DNA of 64,000 nt from Poriferisphaera corsica (GTDB lineage: Bacteria > Planctomycetota > Phycisphaerae > Phycisphaerales > Phycisphaeraceae), in NCBI RefSeq assembly GCF_007747445.1, contig NZ_CP036425.1, positions 434,001 to 498,000 on the forward strand. The letters are read 5' to 3'. The notes beneath the pieces are model-generated. The model searched no databases. It saw only the letters and a program-made list of their open reading frames with translations, and was not told the DNA's origin. A program made the translations under genes and the position numbers. This document shows, in pieces, positions 16,301 to 24,011 of the stretch. How positions within the stretch are numbered: the first letter of the stretch is position 1; each line of letters starts with the position of its first letter.

Positions 16301-19300
16301 TTGAGTGTGCCAGCGGCAAGCTTTTCGATTGTGTCTGCGCCGGTGAGTGTGATGTCACCGGTGAGGGTCACGTTGCCGCCGTTAGCGATTTCGAGTGCAA
16401 CCTTGTCATCATCATCAATACCGTCTTGGAGTTCGACAGCACCAGTGAGGATGAGGCCGTCACCACCGAGTACGGTTTGATCGTCGATAACAACATTGTT
16501 AGCGATTGTGTTGTTTACGCCGGACTGCAAGGAGGTTGCGAGGCCGTCGTTTTCGCTGAGGTTGATCGTTACAGAAGGATCAGTCACCGTTGCGGTTGTT
16601 TTAAGAACCTTAGCGCCTGCGTTGGTAAAGCCAGTGAGTCCACCAACGGTGTCATCGATGATGTAGCCGTTGTTGGCTGTTGTGCTGGCGTGGCCTGCTG
16701 TGAGCTTATCGGTGAAGCGAGTTGTACCGCTGCCATCGAGTGTTAGTGCTCCGCCTGCAGTTGTACCATTGAGGATAAGTTCGCCATCAGTAGAGTTGTT
16801 GTTGATGGTTGTACCATCATCATCAAAGGTTACTGTACCAAGCTGTGCAGTGTCGTCATCGTTTGCTTTGCCGAGTGTCAGCTTACCGTCGCCATCGAAA
16901 GTTACGGATGTTGCGGAAGCGCCAGCACCGTCATCAAAATTGACGTCGTTTGCGATGGCATTATTGCCTTTAGAAGCAAGAGTGGTGCCGTCAGCCACTT
17001 TGAGAGTGCCTGCGCCAAGTGCGTCATCGTTGCCGATGGTGAGCTTGCCAGCGTTTAGGTCAACACCATTCGCGAACGTGTTAACGCCAGAAAGGATCAA
17101 GTCACCTGCGCCATTCTTTTCGATCTTCCGTGTGCCAGAGATGACACCGGAGAGTTCGATGCTGTTGCTGATGATATCGAAGATTTTATCGTCATCGAGT
17201 GTGATATCGCTGGAGAGCGTACCCATGCCATCAGAATCGAGCTTGATGTTGTTGTTGCCGATAAGGTCGAGGGTATTACCAATGGTGATACCGTCAGCAA
17301 CATTGAGCGTGGCAGAATCTATTTTGAAAGCGACGTCGCCTGACCCGAATGCTTTGTTGTTCTTGGCAACTACATTAGCGTTTGCTTCAATAACTGTACC
17401 ACCCGAGTAGGTGCTAGCACCTGAGAGGGTGATTTTGCTGGTGCCGTCAAGGGTGACTTGGCCTTCACCGGAGATATTGCCAGCAAACTCAGAATCAGAG
17501 TTTGTGGTGATCGTGATGTTGGCGGCTTCGTCATCGGTTGTGTTATCGTCATCTTTATCGAACTTGGTGAGGGTGATGTTACCTTCGCCAGTCAGGTTTG
17601 ATACGGAGAGATCTTCTTGTGCGTCGAGTGTCGCACCGGCAGCAACTTCGGTGACACCGAGGTCTTTGCCTGTTGCTGCAACATTATCATCTTGGATGAC
17701 GAGTTTGCCGTTAGCGATGGTCGTGCCGCCGGTATGCTGTACATCACCAGCCAAGACGAGTGTGCCGTCGCCATCTTTGGTCAGCTTGTTTGTGCCTGTG
17801 TCTGTGATGTTACCGGTCATATTGATTGTGCCGGTGTTCACGTCGATGGTCGTGTCATCATCGATTGCAATGTTTGATGTAAGGGTTGCTTCACCAGCAG
17901 CGCTGTCAGCTTCGACGTTGAGCGTGTCATCTGCAGAGATGTCAAGCGTGTTGCCGATGGTGACACCGTCTTTGAGAACGACGTTGGCGGATGTGCCGGT
18001 AATGGTGAGATTACCAGAACCGAGAGCGTTGTCATGGCTCAGAGCGAGCGTGCCCGCGGCGAGGTCAACGCCACCTGTAAAGGTGTTATCGCCTTCAAGG
18101 ACGAGCTTGCCATCACCGTTTTTGGTGATTTTACGTGCTCCGCCGGTTTCGCCAATGACGCCGGTGATGACGAATTCAGCTTGTGTGCCTGCTGGGGCAT
18201 CTTCGCTGCCGTCGACTTTTTCAAGTTCAACGTCGATGGCTGAATCCGCACCGAGTGTGACCTTGCCAGCGATGATTAGCTTTTGAGGGCCTTTCTGATT
18301 GTCATTGGTTGCAGTTGAATCGTATGTGCTGACAGCTTTGAAATCGCCGTTTAGTTCAACTGCGTTGTTGATGGTGATGCCATCGGTTGAAGTGTTTTTG
18401 ACTGCGATTTCGCCGCCTTCGATGACGAGCTTATTACCGGTGTCGTTATCCTTGTCGCCGAGAACATCGTCAGCAGTCAGAATGAGGCGTCCATTTTTGA
18501 GGGTGACATCACCTTCAAAATCGTTGCCGGTGTTACTGATTGTGATCGAACCGTTGCCGTCATCGGAGTCGATGTTGAGATCACCAGTACCGGTGATCTT
18601 GCCAGCAATGTTGATTTCACCTTCATTGCTTGACTTGATGTTGGTCGTGGTTGCGAGCGTTACTGAGCGAGTGCTGCCAATGGCGAGGGTGTCGCCTTCA
18701 ACTTCAAGGTCGCCGCTTGCGCCGTTGAACGTGATGTTGCCAGCACTGCCAGCTGTGTCCTTAAGGACGAGCTTGGCGCCGTCACCGATGCTGAGATCTT
18801 GGAGGTTTTGGATTGTGACATCATCAAGTGTGAACGTGGTGCCATTTGCAAGTGTGAGTGTTTTGTTGACGAGGTTCAATGTACCAGTGGTGTACTTCAA
18901 ACCGTTGGCAGCATCGATAGTAAGACCAAAACTATTATTTGCTATCAATGTCCCACTTTGGCTTGACGCAGTTATGGTTTGTTCTACTGAAGAGTTATTG
19001 GTGATGTTGCGTAGGGTGAGGGCGTTACTACCAGAGATATTAATCGCAATTGAATTTGCGCCACCATTGCTGTAATTCAGTGAGGTGATTGTTTCTGTGA
19101 TGTCAACAACACTCGTTGCGGCACTAGCGGTATCAAATGTAACAGTGTCGTCATTGGAGACGCCATCTGCATGATCCCAATTTTCTTTTGTAGACCAACC
19201 ATCACCCGAGCCGCCACCGTCCCAGGTAATATTTTTTGCGGCACAAATGCTGGAGCTGCTCATACACATCCATGCTGTGAGCAGTGCGCTGGTCGTGATC

Positions 19301-19335
19301 GTAATCCTGCGACCAGCTTTGTTTTTGAATGTCAT
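13396..19335 (-). CDS. Giant autotransporter (type Va secretion) with repeat-rich passenger
   Basis: 1979 residues. An extended signal peptide at 1-33 (basic start, then TTSALLTAWMCMSSSS) precedes NITWDGGGSGDGWSTKENW. From there to about residue 1600 the passenger is a long array of degenerate beta-helix units of the type DGTLVLAGDVQHTGGTTIA and GTLALSHDNALGSGNLTI (passenger-associated strand repeats). The last 290 or so residues form the outer-membrane barrel: SAWGKIFGQYSDQD, alternating strands, and C-terminal LSAGLKFKF ending in Phe, as barrels require for insertion. The ATG at 19335 follows CTAAGGGAGAG. The protein should be exported by Sec, pass its own barrel and display a long beta-solenoid. 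A Fur-box-like site lies at 19416-19434. What the passenger binds is unknown. Confidence 0.92.
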   Translation of the reverse strand: MTFKNKAGRRITITTSALLTAWMCMSSSSICAAKNITWDGGGSGDGWSTKENWDHADGVSNDDTVTFDTASAATSVVDITETITSLNYSNGGANSIAINISGSNALTLRNITNNSSVEQTITASSQSGTLIANNSFGLTIDAANGLKYTTGTLNLVNKTLTLANGTTFTLDDVTIQNLQDLSIGDGAKLVLKDTAGSAGNITFNGASGDLEVEGDTLAIGSTRSVTLATTTNIKSSNEGEINIAGKITGTGDLNIDSDDGNGSITISNTGNDFEGDVTLKNGRLILTADDVLGDKDNDTGNKLVIEGGEIAVKNTSTDGITINNAVELNGDFKAVSTYDSTATNDNQKGPQKLIIAGKVTLGADSAIDVELEKVDGSEDAPAGTQAEFVITGVIGETGGARKITKNGDGKLVLEGDNTFTGGVDLAAGTLALSHDNALGSGNLTITGTSANVVLKDGVTIGNTLDISADDTLNVEADSAAGEATLTSNIAIDDDTTIDVNTGTINMTGNITDTGTNKLTKDGDGTLVLAGDVQHTGGTTIANGKLVIQDDNVAATGKDLGVTEVAAGATLDAQEDLSVSNLTGEGNITLTKFDKDDDNTTDDEAANITITTNSDSEFAGNISGEGQVTLDGTSKITLSGASTYSGGTVIEANANVVAKNNKAFGSGDVAFKIDSATLNVADGITIGNTLDLIGNNNIKLDSDGMGTLSSDITLDDDKIFDIISNSIELSGVISGTRKIEKNGAGDLILSGVNTFANGVDLNAGKLTIGNDDALGAGTLKVADGTTLASKGNNAIANDVNFDDGAGASATSVTFDGDGKLTLGKANDDDTAQLGTVTFDDDGTTINNNSTDGELILNGTTAGGALTLDGSGTTRFTDKLTAGHASTTANNGYIIDDTVGGLTGFTNAGAKVLKTTATVTDPSVTINLSENDGLATSLQSGVNNTIANNVVIDDQTVLGGDGLILTGAVELQDGIDDDDKVALEIANGGNVTLTGDITLTGADTIEKLAAGTLNLNNADNQITANLEAKDGTTNIGGAGLTGNVTVDGANAIVKNTSTITGNVNVNNGAFTAAANVTENVTVEANGTLNIATTDILATDKTLTLKDGATIAADGTSRTVNANVAYDNNGTVNVTGPNSLTLANNVDLDGNATTQTFNISKDASLVLSGKYTDATGDNDKFTLNKTGQGAIIVGNQDSAPDANDATAFFGDINTNAGTTSIIGAGVDGDVTVSTDTAIEANTILKAAGKITGTTTIESSQMSTSSDPQKIYSVLEVASDDAFDTTSVLALENEATIAATGADREVAANLNLTTGNTVRVIGTHKLSLSDNIDVNGATLAQTFEVSENATLALTGDITDSNDASDEFFNLTKTGKGAVEIGNQASLDLFNDDTDDNEKVFAGNLTVTDGTITLMGSKITGDVEVNYDESASTQGIFAGTGIIAGNLNINDGAIHNPGQSPGKLNVEGTYTVGEDATVNFEIDTVADAHDQINVTGNVTIDDKAVANVNFSGDKLEDGKTYDLIVTEGSFTGNQSFRNTDDTLNINDNRLFFDTTAELDSTGKKWQAKVTENGIKYDDVSDGKTNTQIAKTMRAWKQEIVETPAAGSIDEDRKNVLDALNSASNRTEFNGMVSQLNAPQHVAAAPEVFNNVSAGNNQVTGRLAGLRGGTEMFGQVGASDRSMTNYASDPTVLALALDTPQEMLDWFNSKDYSAWGKIFGQYSDQDTTKDRLGYTALSAGVVGGVDCKVNDQFILGVLGSFTQTEIDFDDSDSENSVNTIRSGVYASYYVNDAMYVDGVATLGYNWTESERQIKVGSIDRTADADYESVDLSLYGGTGFDWVMGSFTVTPNAWAQYTFFSQDEFSETGAGSLNTTVEEYDTYSFRTQLGVKITRMSEINGRPFMPEFSIGWIHEFAELDEMEARFTGETNPFSYDPGTANEDALFIGGGVTTLLSDRSSLFVKYDGEFAKDGMTQALSAGLKFKF

Positions 19336-19415
19336 TTCGACTCTCCCTTAGGGAATAAGAATAGGAATAAAAGGGCAAACAATAAGTGTACGTACTTAGA
19401 CCAAGTAGTTATCGG

Positions 19416-19434
19416 CTTGATGATAATCATTAAT
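19416..19434 (-). promoter_or_regulatory. Fur-box-like operator
   Basis: 14 of 19 positions match the classical Fur consensus, with a central ATGATAATCATTA. It lies 81 nt upstream of the autotransporter start and 185 nt upstream of the divergent GATase gene. Regulation by iron is an inference. Confidence 0.5.
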
Positions 19435-19618
19435 ATAAAACTGCGATGCGAATTTTTTATAGGAAACAAGAATGTGGAAAGCTTGTTACCATTTTTAATA
19501 TATAAGATATTATCGGGCTATTGCGAAATGCTATGATCAGGAGAGGGATTGTCCTTTTCATCATGCTTGAAAAGTTGCAAAAACATACCAAAATTGGGCT
19601 TAATGAAAGGATTGCATC

Positions 19619-20368
19619 ATGGCTGTATTGATATTGCAGCATCATGAGGATGAGGTACCGGGCCGGCTTGGCGAAGTTTTGGCACAAAACTCACACGAAA
19701 TCAACGTGGTTAAGTTATGTGCTGGCGAGGATTTGCCTTCAGACTATGGTGATATTGACGGGCTTGTTGTACTCGGCGGGCCCATGAATATCGATGAAAT
19801 AGAAGAGCATCCATATCTAGAATGTGAAATGGCACTAATTAAGTGGATGCATCAGCAGGAGTTGCCGGTTCTAGGTGTTTGTTTGGGGGCTCAGCTGATT
19901 GCGAAGGCTCTTGGCGGGGAAGTGGGCCAGATGTCAGAGGTTGAGATTGGGATGGGGGATGTGGAGCTGAATCACATCGGTCGAATGGATGCCATGTTGT
20001 ATGGGATGCCGTGGCGGACAAGTCAGTTTCATATGCATGGGTATGAGGTAACTCAGCTGCCTAAGGGAGCCACGCTTTTAGCGAGCTCTAAATCCTGTAA
20101 GAATCAGCTTTTCTGTGTCGGTATGCGTACTTGGGGTGTGCAATATCATTTTGAATGGGACAAGCAAACCATGCTGAATATTGTGGAGCGGTTTAGTGCC
20201 TGGATACAGGATTCGCAGATTGACGTTGGGACGATTCGCAGTGGTATTGAAGTTTCATATGATCTGCACAGGCATTTTTCGGATCGGCTGTGTGATCGCC
20301 TCGTATTGCTCGTGTTTAATGCGACGACACGTAGCAATCGTGCTGCATGGTCCCCCGCGAATTTTTAA
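19619..20368 (+). CDS. Class I glutamine amidotransferase (GMP-synthase-like)
   Basis: 249 residues. The class I GATase triad is present: the nucleophile in LGVCLGAQLIAKALGG (Cys near residue 87) and the His-x-Glu of VQYHFEWD (near 179-181). The early LVVLGGPMNIDEIEEHPYLE is also typical. There is no synthase domain, so it is a stand-alone amidotransferase or a peptidase-like relative, often annotated type 1 glutamine amidotransferase. AAAGGA lies 9 nt before the ATG. A 73-bp gap separates it from the co-directional NifX-like gene, so the two may be co-transcribed. Substrate is unknown. Confidence 0.85.
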   Translation: MAVLILQHHEDEVPGRLGEVLAQNSHEINVVKLCAGEDLPSDYGDIDGLVVLGGPMNIDEIEEHPYLECEMALIKWMHQQELPVLGVCLGAQLIAKALGGEVGQMSEVEIGMGDVELNHIGRMDAMLYGMPWRTSQFHMHGYEVTQLPKGATLLASSKSCKNQLFCVGMRTWGVQYHFEWDKQTMLNIVERFSAWIQDSQIDVGTIRSGIEVSYDLHRHFSDRLCDRLVLLVFNATTRSNRAAWSPANF

Positions 20369-20440
20369 TCGCTCGGTTACTCATTGCGTCGATTGTGGTT
20401 TGTGATGACAATATTGTGACCAATATGAGGAGTTCTAATC

Positions 20441-20821
20441 ATGCGTGTTGTTGTGCCAATGATGCGGGGACGATTTTCGCGACATTTCGGTAAATCTGAC
20501 GTTTTTGTGGTTTACGAGATTGATGAAATAAAAGGTGAGATTGTCAATCGCAATGAAGTGGCTAAAGGTGAAGTTGCTTGCCATGGCGTGGCGAAATGGG
20601 TGGCTGATGAAATCAAAGCGGATCTGGTGTTGGCTGGTGGGATAGGAATGCCAGCCAAGCGAGGTCTTGAGCGATGGGGGGTCAAGGTAGTGGGCGGTAT
20701 TAATGAAGATGATGCCGACACGGTGATGGAAAACTTTTTGTCAAATCCAGAGGGTGTGAAGCTGGTGACGTGCTGGGGGCATGAACACTGTAAAACCGAA
20801 CGTTGCGGTCAGGATGATTAA
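20441..20821 (+). CDS. NifX/NifB-like dinitrogenase-cofactor-family protein
   Basis: 126 residues, one domain. MRVVVPMMRGRFSRHFGKSD with FVVYEIDE, the middle ACHGVAKWVADEIKADLVLA and the GGIGMPAKRGLERWGVKVV stretch are typical of the iron-molybdenum cofactor biosynthesis fold. A His/Cys-rich tail (CWGHEHCKTERC) could bind metal or an iron-sulfur cluster. No nitrogenase gene is present, and such small orphan members occur widely in non-fixing bacteria, where they may carry metal clusters. AGGAG precedes the ATG. It faces the YwiC-like gene, whose stop is only 16 bp away. Confidence 0.85.
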   Translation: MRVVVPMMRGRFSRHFGKSDVFVVYEIDEIKGEIVNRNEVAKGEVACHGVAKWVADEIKADLVLAGGIGMPAKRGLERWGVKVVGGINEDDADTVMENFLSNPEGVKLVTCWGHEHCKTERCGQDD

Positions 20822-20837
20822 ATTTAGCAATCGGTTC

Positions 20838-21680
20838 TTAAATTTGATTGTGAATAATCAATGCGGCGAATAGAACGTATGTAATGCCGATGGCAAGTTC
20901 TGTCATGCCAATGGTTTTTGCTTTAATACTGCCGCGTCTGTGCACAATGTAGACGCCAATGACTGTTCTTAAGCATAATGCGATGAATATGATTGATACT
21001 TTGATGAAAATTTGTCTAGCATCAGTTAGTGGAAGAATAGCGATAAGTAATATTGCAATGTAGCTGATTACATTCAGTAGTAAAAGTTCTTTATAGCTGG
21101 TGGGTAAATTTTTTGATTTCCGGACGAGATATCTTGCGTAACCAATTGATGAAATTTGTCTCGCGCATAACACTAGAAGAATCATGAGGGAGAAAGATGG
21201 TTGAGCCGTTTTTGCTGAATACATTGCGGGTGCAATGAATGCTATCGATAACATTCCTGCTAAAATAGCAATAAGATGCCGTGGTTTATTTGAGATTTCA
21301 TAAAGCCAATGTACAAGTACCAATGGGACACCCATGAGTAATATTAATGCGAAACCTGGAGATATTTGAGGCCAAATGACGTTAAATGAGAGTAATGCTA
21401 TCCCGAGTGGGGCAATGATTTTCAATGCGTTTTTTGCTGTAATATAGCGCCCAATCTGATATTTATTCGTGGCTCCGCGCAATATGATCTTTGTGGGTTG
21501 TAAGCATAATCCCAGTAGTAACGCATTGAACGCAACAACAAGTGATTGCCAACTGATTGAAACTAGAAAACCTAACAAAATTGTTTCTATCAGTGCTGCC
21601 CACGCTCCATGTTCCGCAGGCAATAGAACAGATCGCAGTCTAGATGGAAATATGCGTTTGATGCGGCTTTCTGTGTTCAT
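20838..21680 (-). CDS. YwiC-like integral membrane protein
   Basis: 280 residues, with about eight to nine predicted membrane helices. The N-terminal LLPAEHGAWAALIETILLGF carries the EHGxW signature of the YwiC-like family. The transport or enzymatic role of the family is not established. Low GC content and balanced skew match the surrounding 19.6-30 kb stretch. It is convergent with the NifX-like gene and divergent from the SLC13 transporter. Confidence 0.8.
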   Translation of the reverse strand: MNTESRIKRIFPSRLRSVLLPAEHGAWAALIETILLGFLVSISWQSLVVAFNALLLGLCLQPTKIILRGATNKYQIGRYITAKNALKIIAPLGIALLSFNVIWPQISPGFALILLMGVPLVLVHWLYEISNKPRHLIAILAGMLSIAFIAPAMYSAKTAQPSFSLMILLVLCARQISSIGYARYLVRKSKNLPTSYKELLLLNVISYIAILLIAILPLTDARQIFIKVSIIFIALCLRTVIGVYIVHRRGSIKAKTIGMTELAIGITYVLFAALIIHNQI

Positions 21681-21841
21681 AAAAAGACTATTCAGGTTTC
21701 ATTGCGGTGTTTGAATTTACTACATCAGCATTCTAGCACAAGGAAGTTTGTGCTGTATATATACTCGATAATATATTACGATATGTAGTTTCTGATTATT
21801 CATTTGAATCATTTTATGTCGCTAATCATCGGATAGTCCTC

Positions 21842-23278
21842 ATGTTGACTCCAACATCAGTGGGTACGCAACGATCGAGTAAAAAACCTGAAAAAATATT
21901 TCATAACAAAACGGTATGGCAAGTAACCGGTTTGATGATGGCGATTTTTTCTGTTCTTTTATGCCACTTCTGTGGAATGAATTCTGGTGCGAGCTGGACG
22001 GTTGGTGTAACCGTACTTTGCGCGTTGTGGTGGGTAAGTGAGGCAATACCGATACCCGTCACATCGCTCGTTCCGTTTGCCATATTCCCAATTGTCGGTG
22101 TTTTATCTCACGGCCAAGTTGCGACCGCATATGGGCATACATTTATACTGCTTTTTATGGCTGGTTTTATGCTTTCTAAAGCGGCAGAAGGTACGCAAAC
22201 ACACCGAAAAATTGCACATACGGTTTTAATGGTTGTCGGAGGGACAACGGCCCCACGTATTATCTTTGGCTTCATGGCTGCAACAGCATTTTGCTCCATG
22301 TGGATATCAAATACTGCGACAGCTGTCATGATGCTACCTGTTGCTGTTGCTGTTTTAGAAGATGATGAGAGCGGGAAATTAGGTATACCTTTATTACTAG
22401 GCATTGCATATGCAGCCAGTATTGGTGGGATGGCAACCATTATTGGTACGCCGCCAAATGTTGCTTTGCTGAGTATCTATCAAGAAGCTACAACAAGAGA
22501 AATCGCGTTTCATGAATGGATATTATTTGGTTTGCCCATATCTATATTTATGTTGATCATTGCGTGGCTATATTTATCTAGAGGTGTGAAACTCAATAAA
22601 CCTCTCAATATACCTGTCGAAAAGAAATGGACGAAAGCTCAAGTGCGAGTCATGATTGTACTTGCAATTACAGCATTTCTTTGGATAACTCGTGCCCTAC
22701 CAATCGTGGGATGGGCAAAGTGGACAGGAATCACTACCGCAGGAGATTCAACGATCGCATTGGTTGCAGTTGTAGCAATGTTTCTGATTCCTTCTGGTGA
22801 TAAGCAAGGTAACCGGTTGTTGAATTGGCAAAGAGCTTCGTCAATTCCATGGGGAATCTTACTTCTTTTTGGAGGAGGGTTGGCAATAGCAAAAGCGTTT
22901 ATTGCTTCTGGCCTAACTGAAATTGTCGCGGAACAATTGACTGTATTGGAAGGTATGCCAGTTCTGTTTGTGATCTTTATCCTTTGCTTGGTTGTTACTT
23001 TGATGACAGAGGTGACATCAAATACCGCGACCGCGAATGTATTTCTTCCTATCGTGTTGGCCGCGGCAACAGCAATGGAAATTGATCCCATAATATTGAT
23101 GGTTCCAACTGCAATGGCAGCGAGTTGCGCATTTATGCTACCTGTTGCAACGCCACCTAATGCAGTTGTTTTTGGTGCAGGGAAATTAAGAATCTATGAT
23201 ATGGCGCGATATGGTGTGGTGCTCAATGTGATTGCTATTGTCGTGATTTCAGTGTTTAGTTGGTTTTTCATGAGTTGA
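21842..23278 (+). CDS. SLC13-family (DASS) dicarboxylate transporter
   Basis: 478 residues, about 11-12 membrane segments, normal family length. Two family sequence repeats are visible: MWISNTATAVMMLPVAVAVL near residue 155 and TEVTSNTATANVFLPIVLA near 390, the paired Ser-Asn-Thr motifs that bind sodium and dicarboxylate. Other signatures are ALWWVSEAIPIPVTSLVPF and IIGTPPNVALLSIY. It probably imports C4- or C6-dicarboxylates, such as succinate, with sodium. It is a single gene with a 161-bp divergent gap to the YwiC-like gene. Confidence 0.92.
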   Translation: MLTPTSVGTQRSSKKPEKIFHNKTVWQVTGLMMAIFSVLLCHFCGMNSGASWTVGVTVLCALWWVSEAIPIPVTSLVPFAIFPIVGVLSHGQVATAYGHTFILLFMAGFMLSKAAEGTQTHRKIAHTVLMVVGGTTAPRIIFGFMAATAFCSMWISNTATAVMMLPVAVAVLEDDESGKLGIPLLLGIAYAASIGGMATIIGTPPNVALLSIYQEATTREIAFHEWILFGLPISIFMLIIAWLYLSRGVKLNKPLNIPVEKKWTKAQVRVMIVLAITAFLWITRALPIVGWAKWTGITTAGDSTIALVAVVAMFLIPSGDKQGNRLLNWQRASSIPWGILLLFGGGLAIAKAFIASGLTEIVAEQLTVLEGMPVLFVIFILCLVVTLMTEVTSNTATANVFLPIVLAAATAMEIDPIILMVPTAMAASCAFMLPVATPPNAVVFGAGKLRIYDMARYGVVLNVIAIVVISVFSWFFMS

Positions 23279-23311
23279 TAGACCAATAACCGTCTGAGGG
23301 GAAATAAAACA

Positions 23312-23686
23312 TTACTCTGTTTTAGAGGAATCTGAAGACATTAACTGGACAAGATCCTCTGCTGTGCTAATTGAATCCCAGTTTGTCAAATAAACTCGTA
23401 TTAAGCGATATAGATCAACATGCTTGTTTTTTCTTTGCATGATCCTTACAGCATCGCCTAACAGATCTATAGGCACTCTTTGCAAATACAGCGATAGAAG
23501 AAGTGGAAAAGATATCGGTAAGGGGAACCTTTGCTGTTTGATGATCAGATTCAATATCCAGAATCCAGCTAAGACCATCACGATCATGATCGCAATGTAT
23601 ATCGCGACTAATATACCACTATCGTTATGATTAGGTTGTAGTAACGTATAAATCATGTTTTGACCAAATGAATATAAATTACTCAC
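23312..23686 (-). CDS. Small membrane protein resembling the N-terminus of flotillin-like FloA
   Basis: 124 residues. One membrane helix at about 26-50 (VAIYIAIMIVMVLAGFWILN) is followed by PISFPLLLSLYLQRVPIDLL and a DLYRLIRVYLTNWD segment. FloA proteins have the same order: helix, a MRLRRVPP-like stretch, then an LEAHYLAGGN-like stretch; but they continue for about 200 more residues. Here the chain stops, so it is either a truncated copy or a separate small family. This resemblance was judged by eye and is tentative. It overlaps no other gene and is convergent with the SLC13 gene. Confidence 0.5.
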   Translation of the reverse strand: MSNLYSFGQNMIYTLLQPNHNDSGILVAIYIAIMIVMVLAGFWILNLIIKQQRFPLPISFPLLLSLYLQRVPIDLLGDAVRIMQRKNKHVDLYRLIRVYLTNWDSISTAEDLVQLMSSDSSKTE

Positions 23687-24011
23687 TTATTTGTATTTCT
23701 GTATATTCCACATCTGAAATTAGATTGTCAATGGGCCAATAATACATCTCTGGCCGGTCGTGACAATACGCTTACATTATTAAACACAGCGAGTATTTCA
23801 TATCTAAACAATTCCTGTATTGGTGTTAAGACTAATCAAACAGATTAAATCTGTGTCCAGTAATGTCGATTATAATAGATGACTATTTTATCACTATCTA
23901 GTCTTCATATCGATATTGGTTTTGAAATATCTAATGTTTGGCAAATGACTTCTGCACTCAAGACAGAGATTATTTGGAACGGTTTAACAGAATTATAGGA
24001 GGAGGTATCGA
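23687..24011. other. 325-bp AT-rich gap
   Basis: No gene was seen. It ends with a strong ribosome binding site (AGGAGGAGGT) for the broken chemoreceptor that follows. Confidence 0.5.

Noticed and set aside
16670-19075. Long plus-strand open frames (246, 291 and 258 codons) opposite the autotransporter gene
   Set aside because: They are antisense to a repeat-rich coding region; their Val/Ser/Pro-rich composition repeats and they have no domains or ribosome binding sites.
21760-21785. A dif-like word around the palindrome TAATATATTA at 21769-21778
   Set aside because: The arms do not match XerC/XerD sites well and AT-rich palindromes are expected by chance in this gap, although the skew change nearby makes it worth a computed search.
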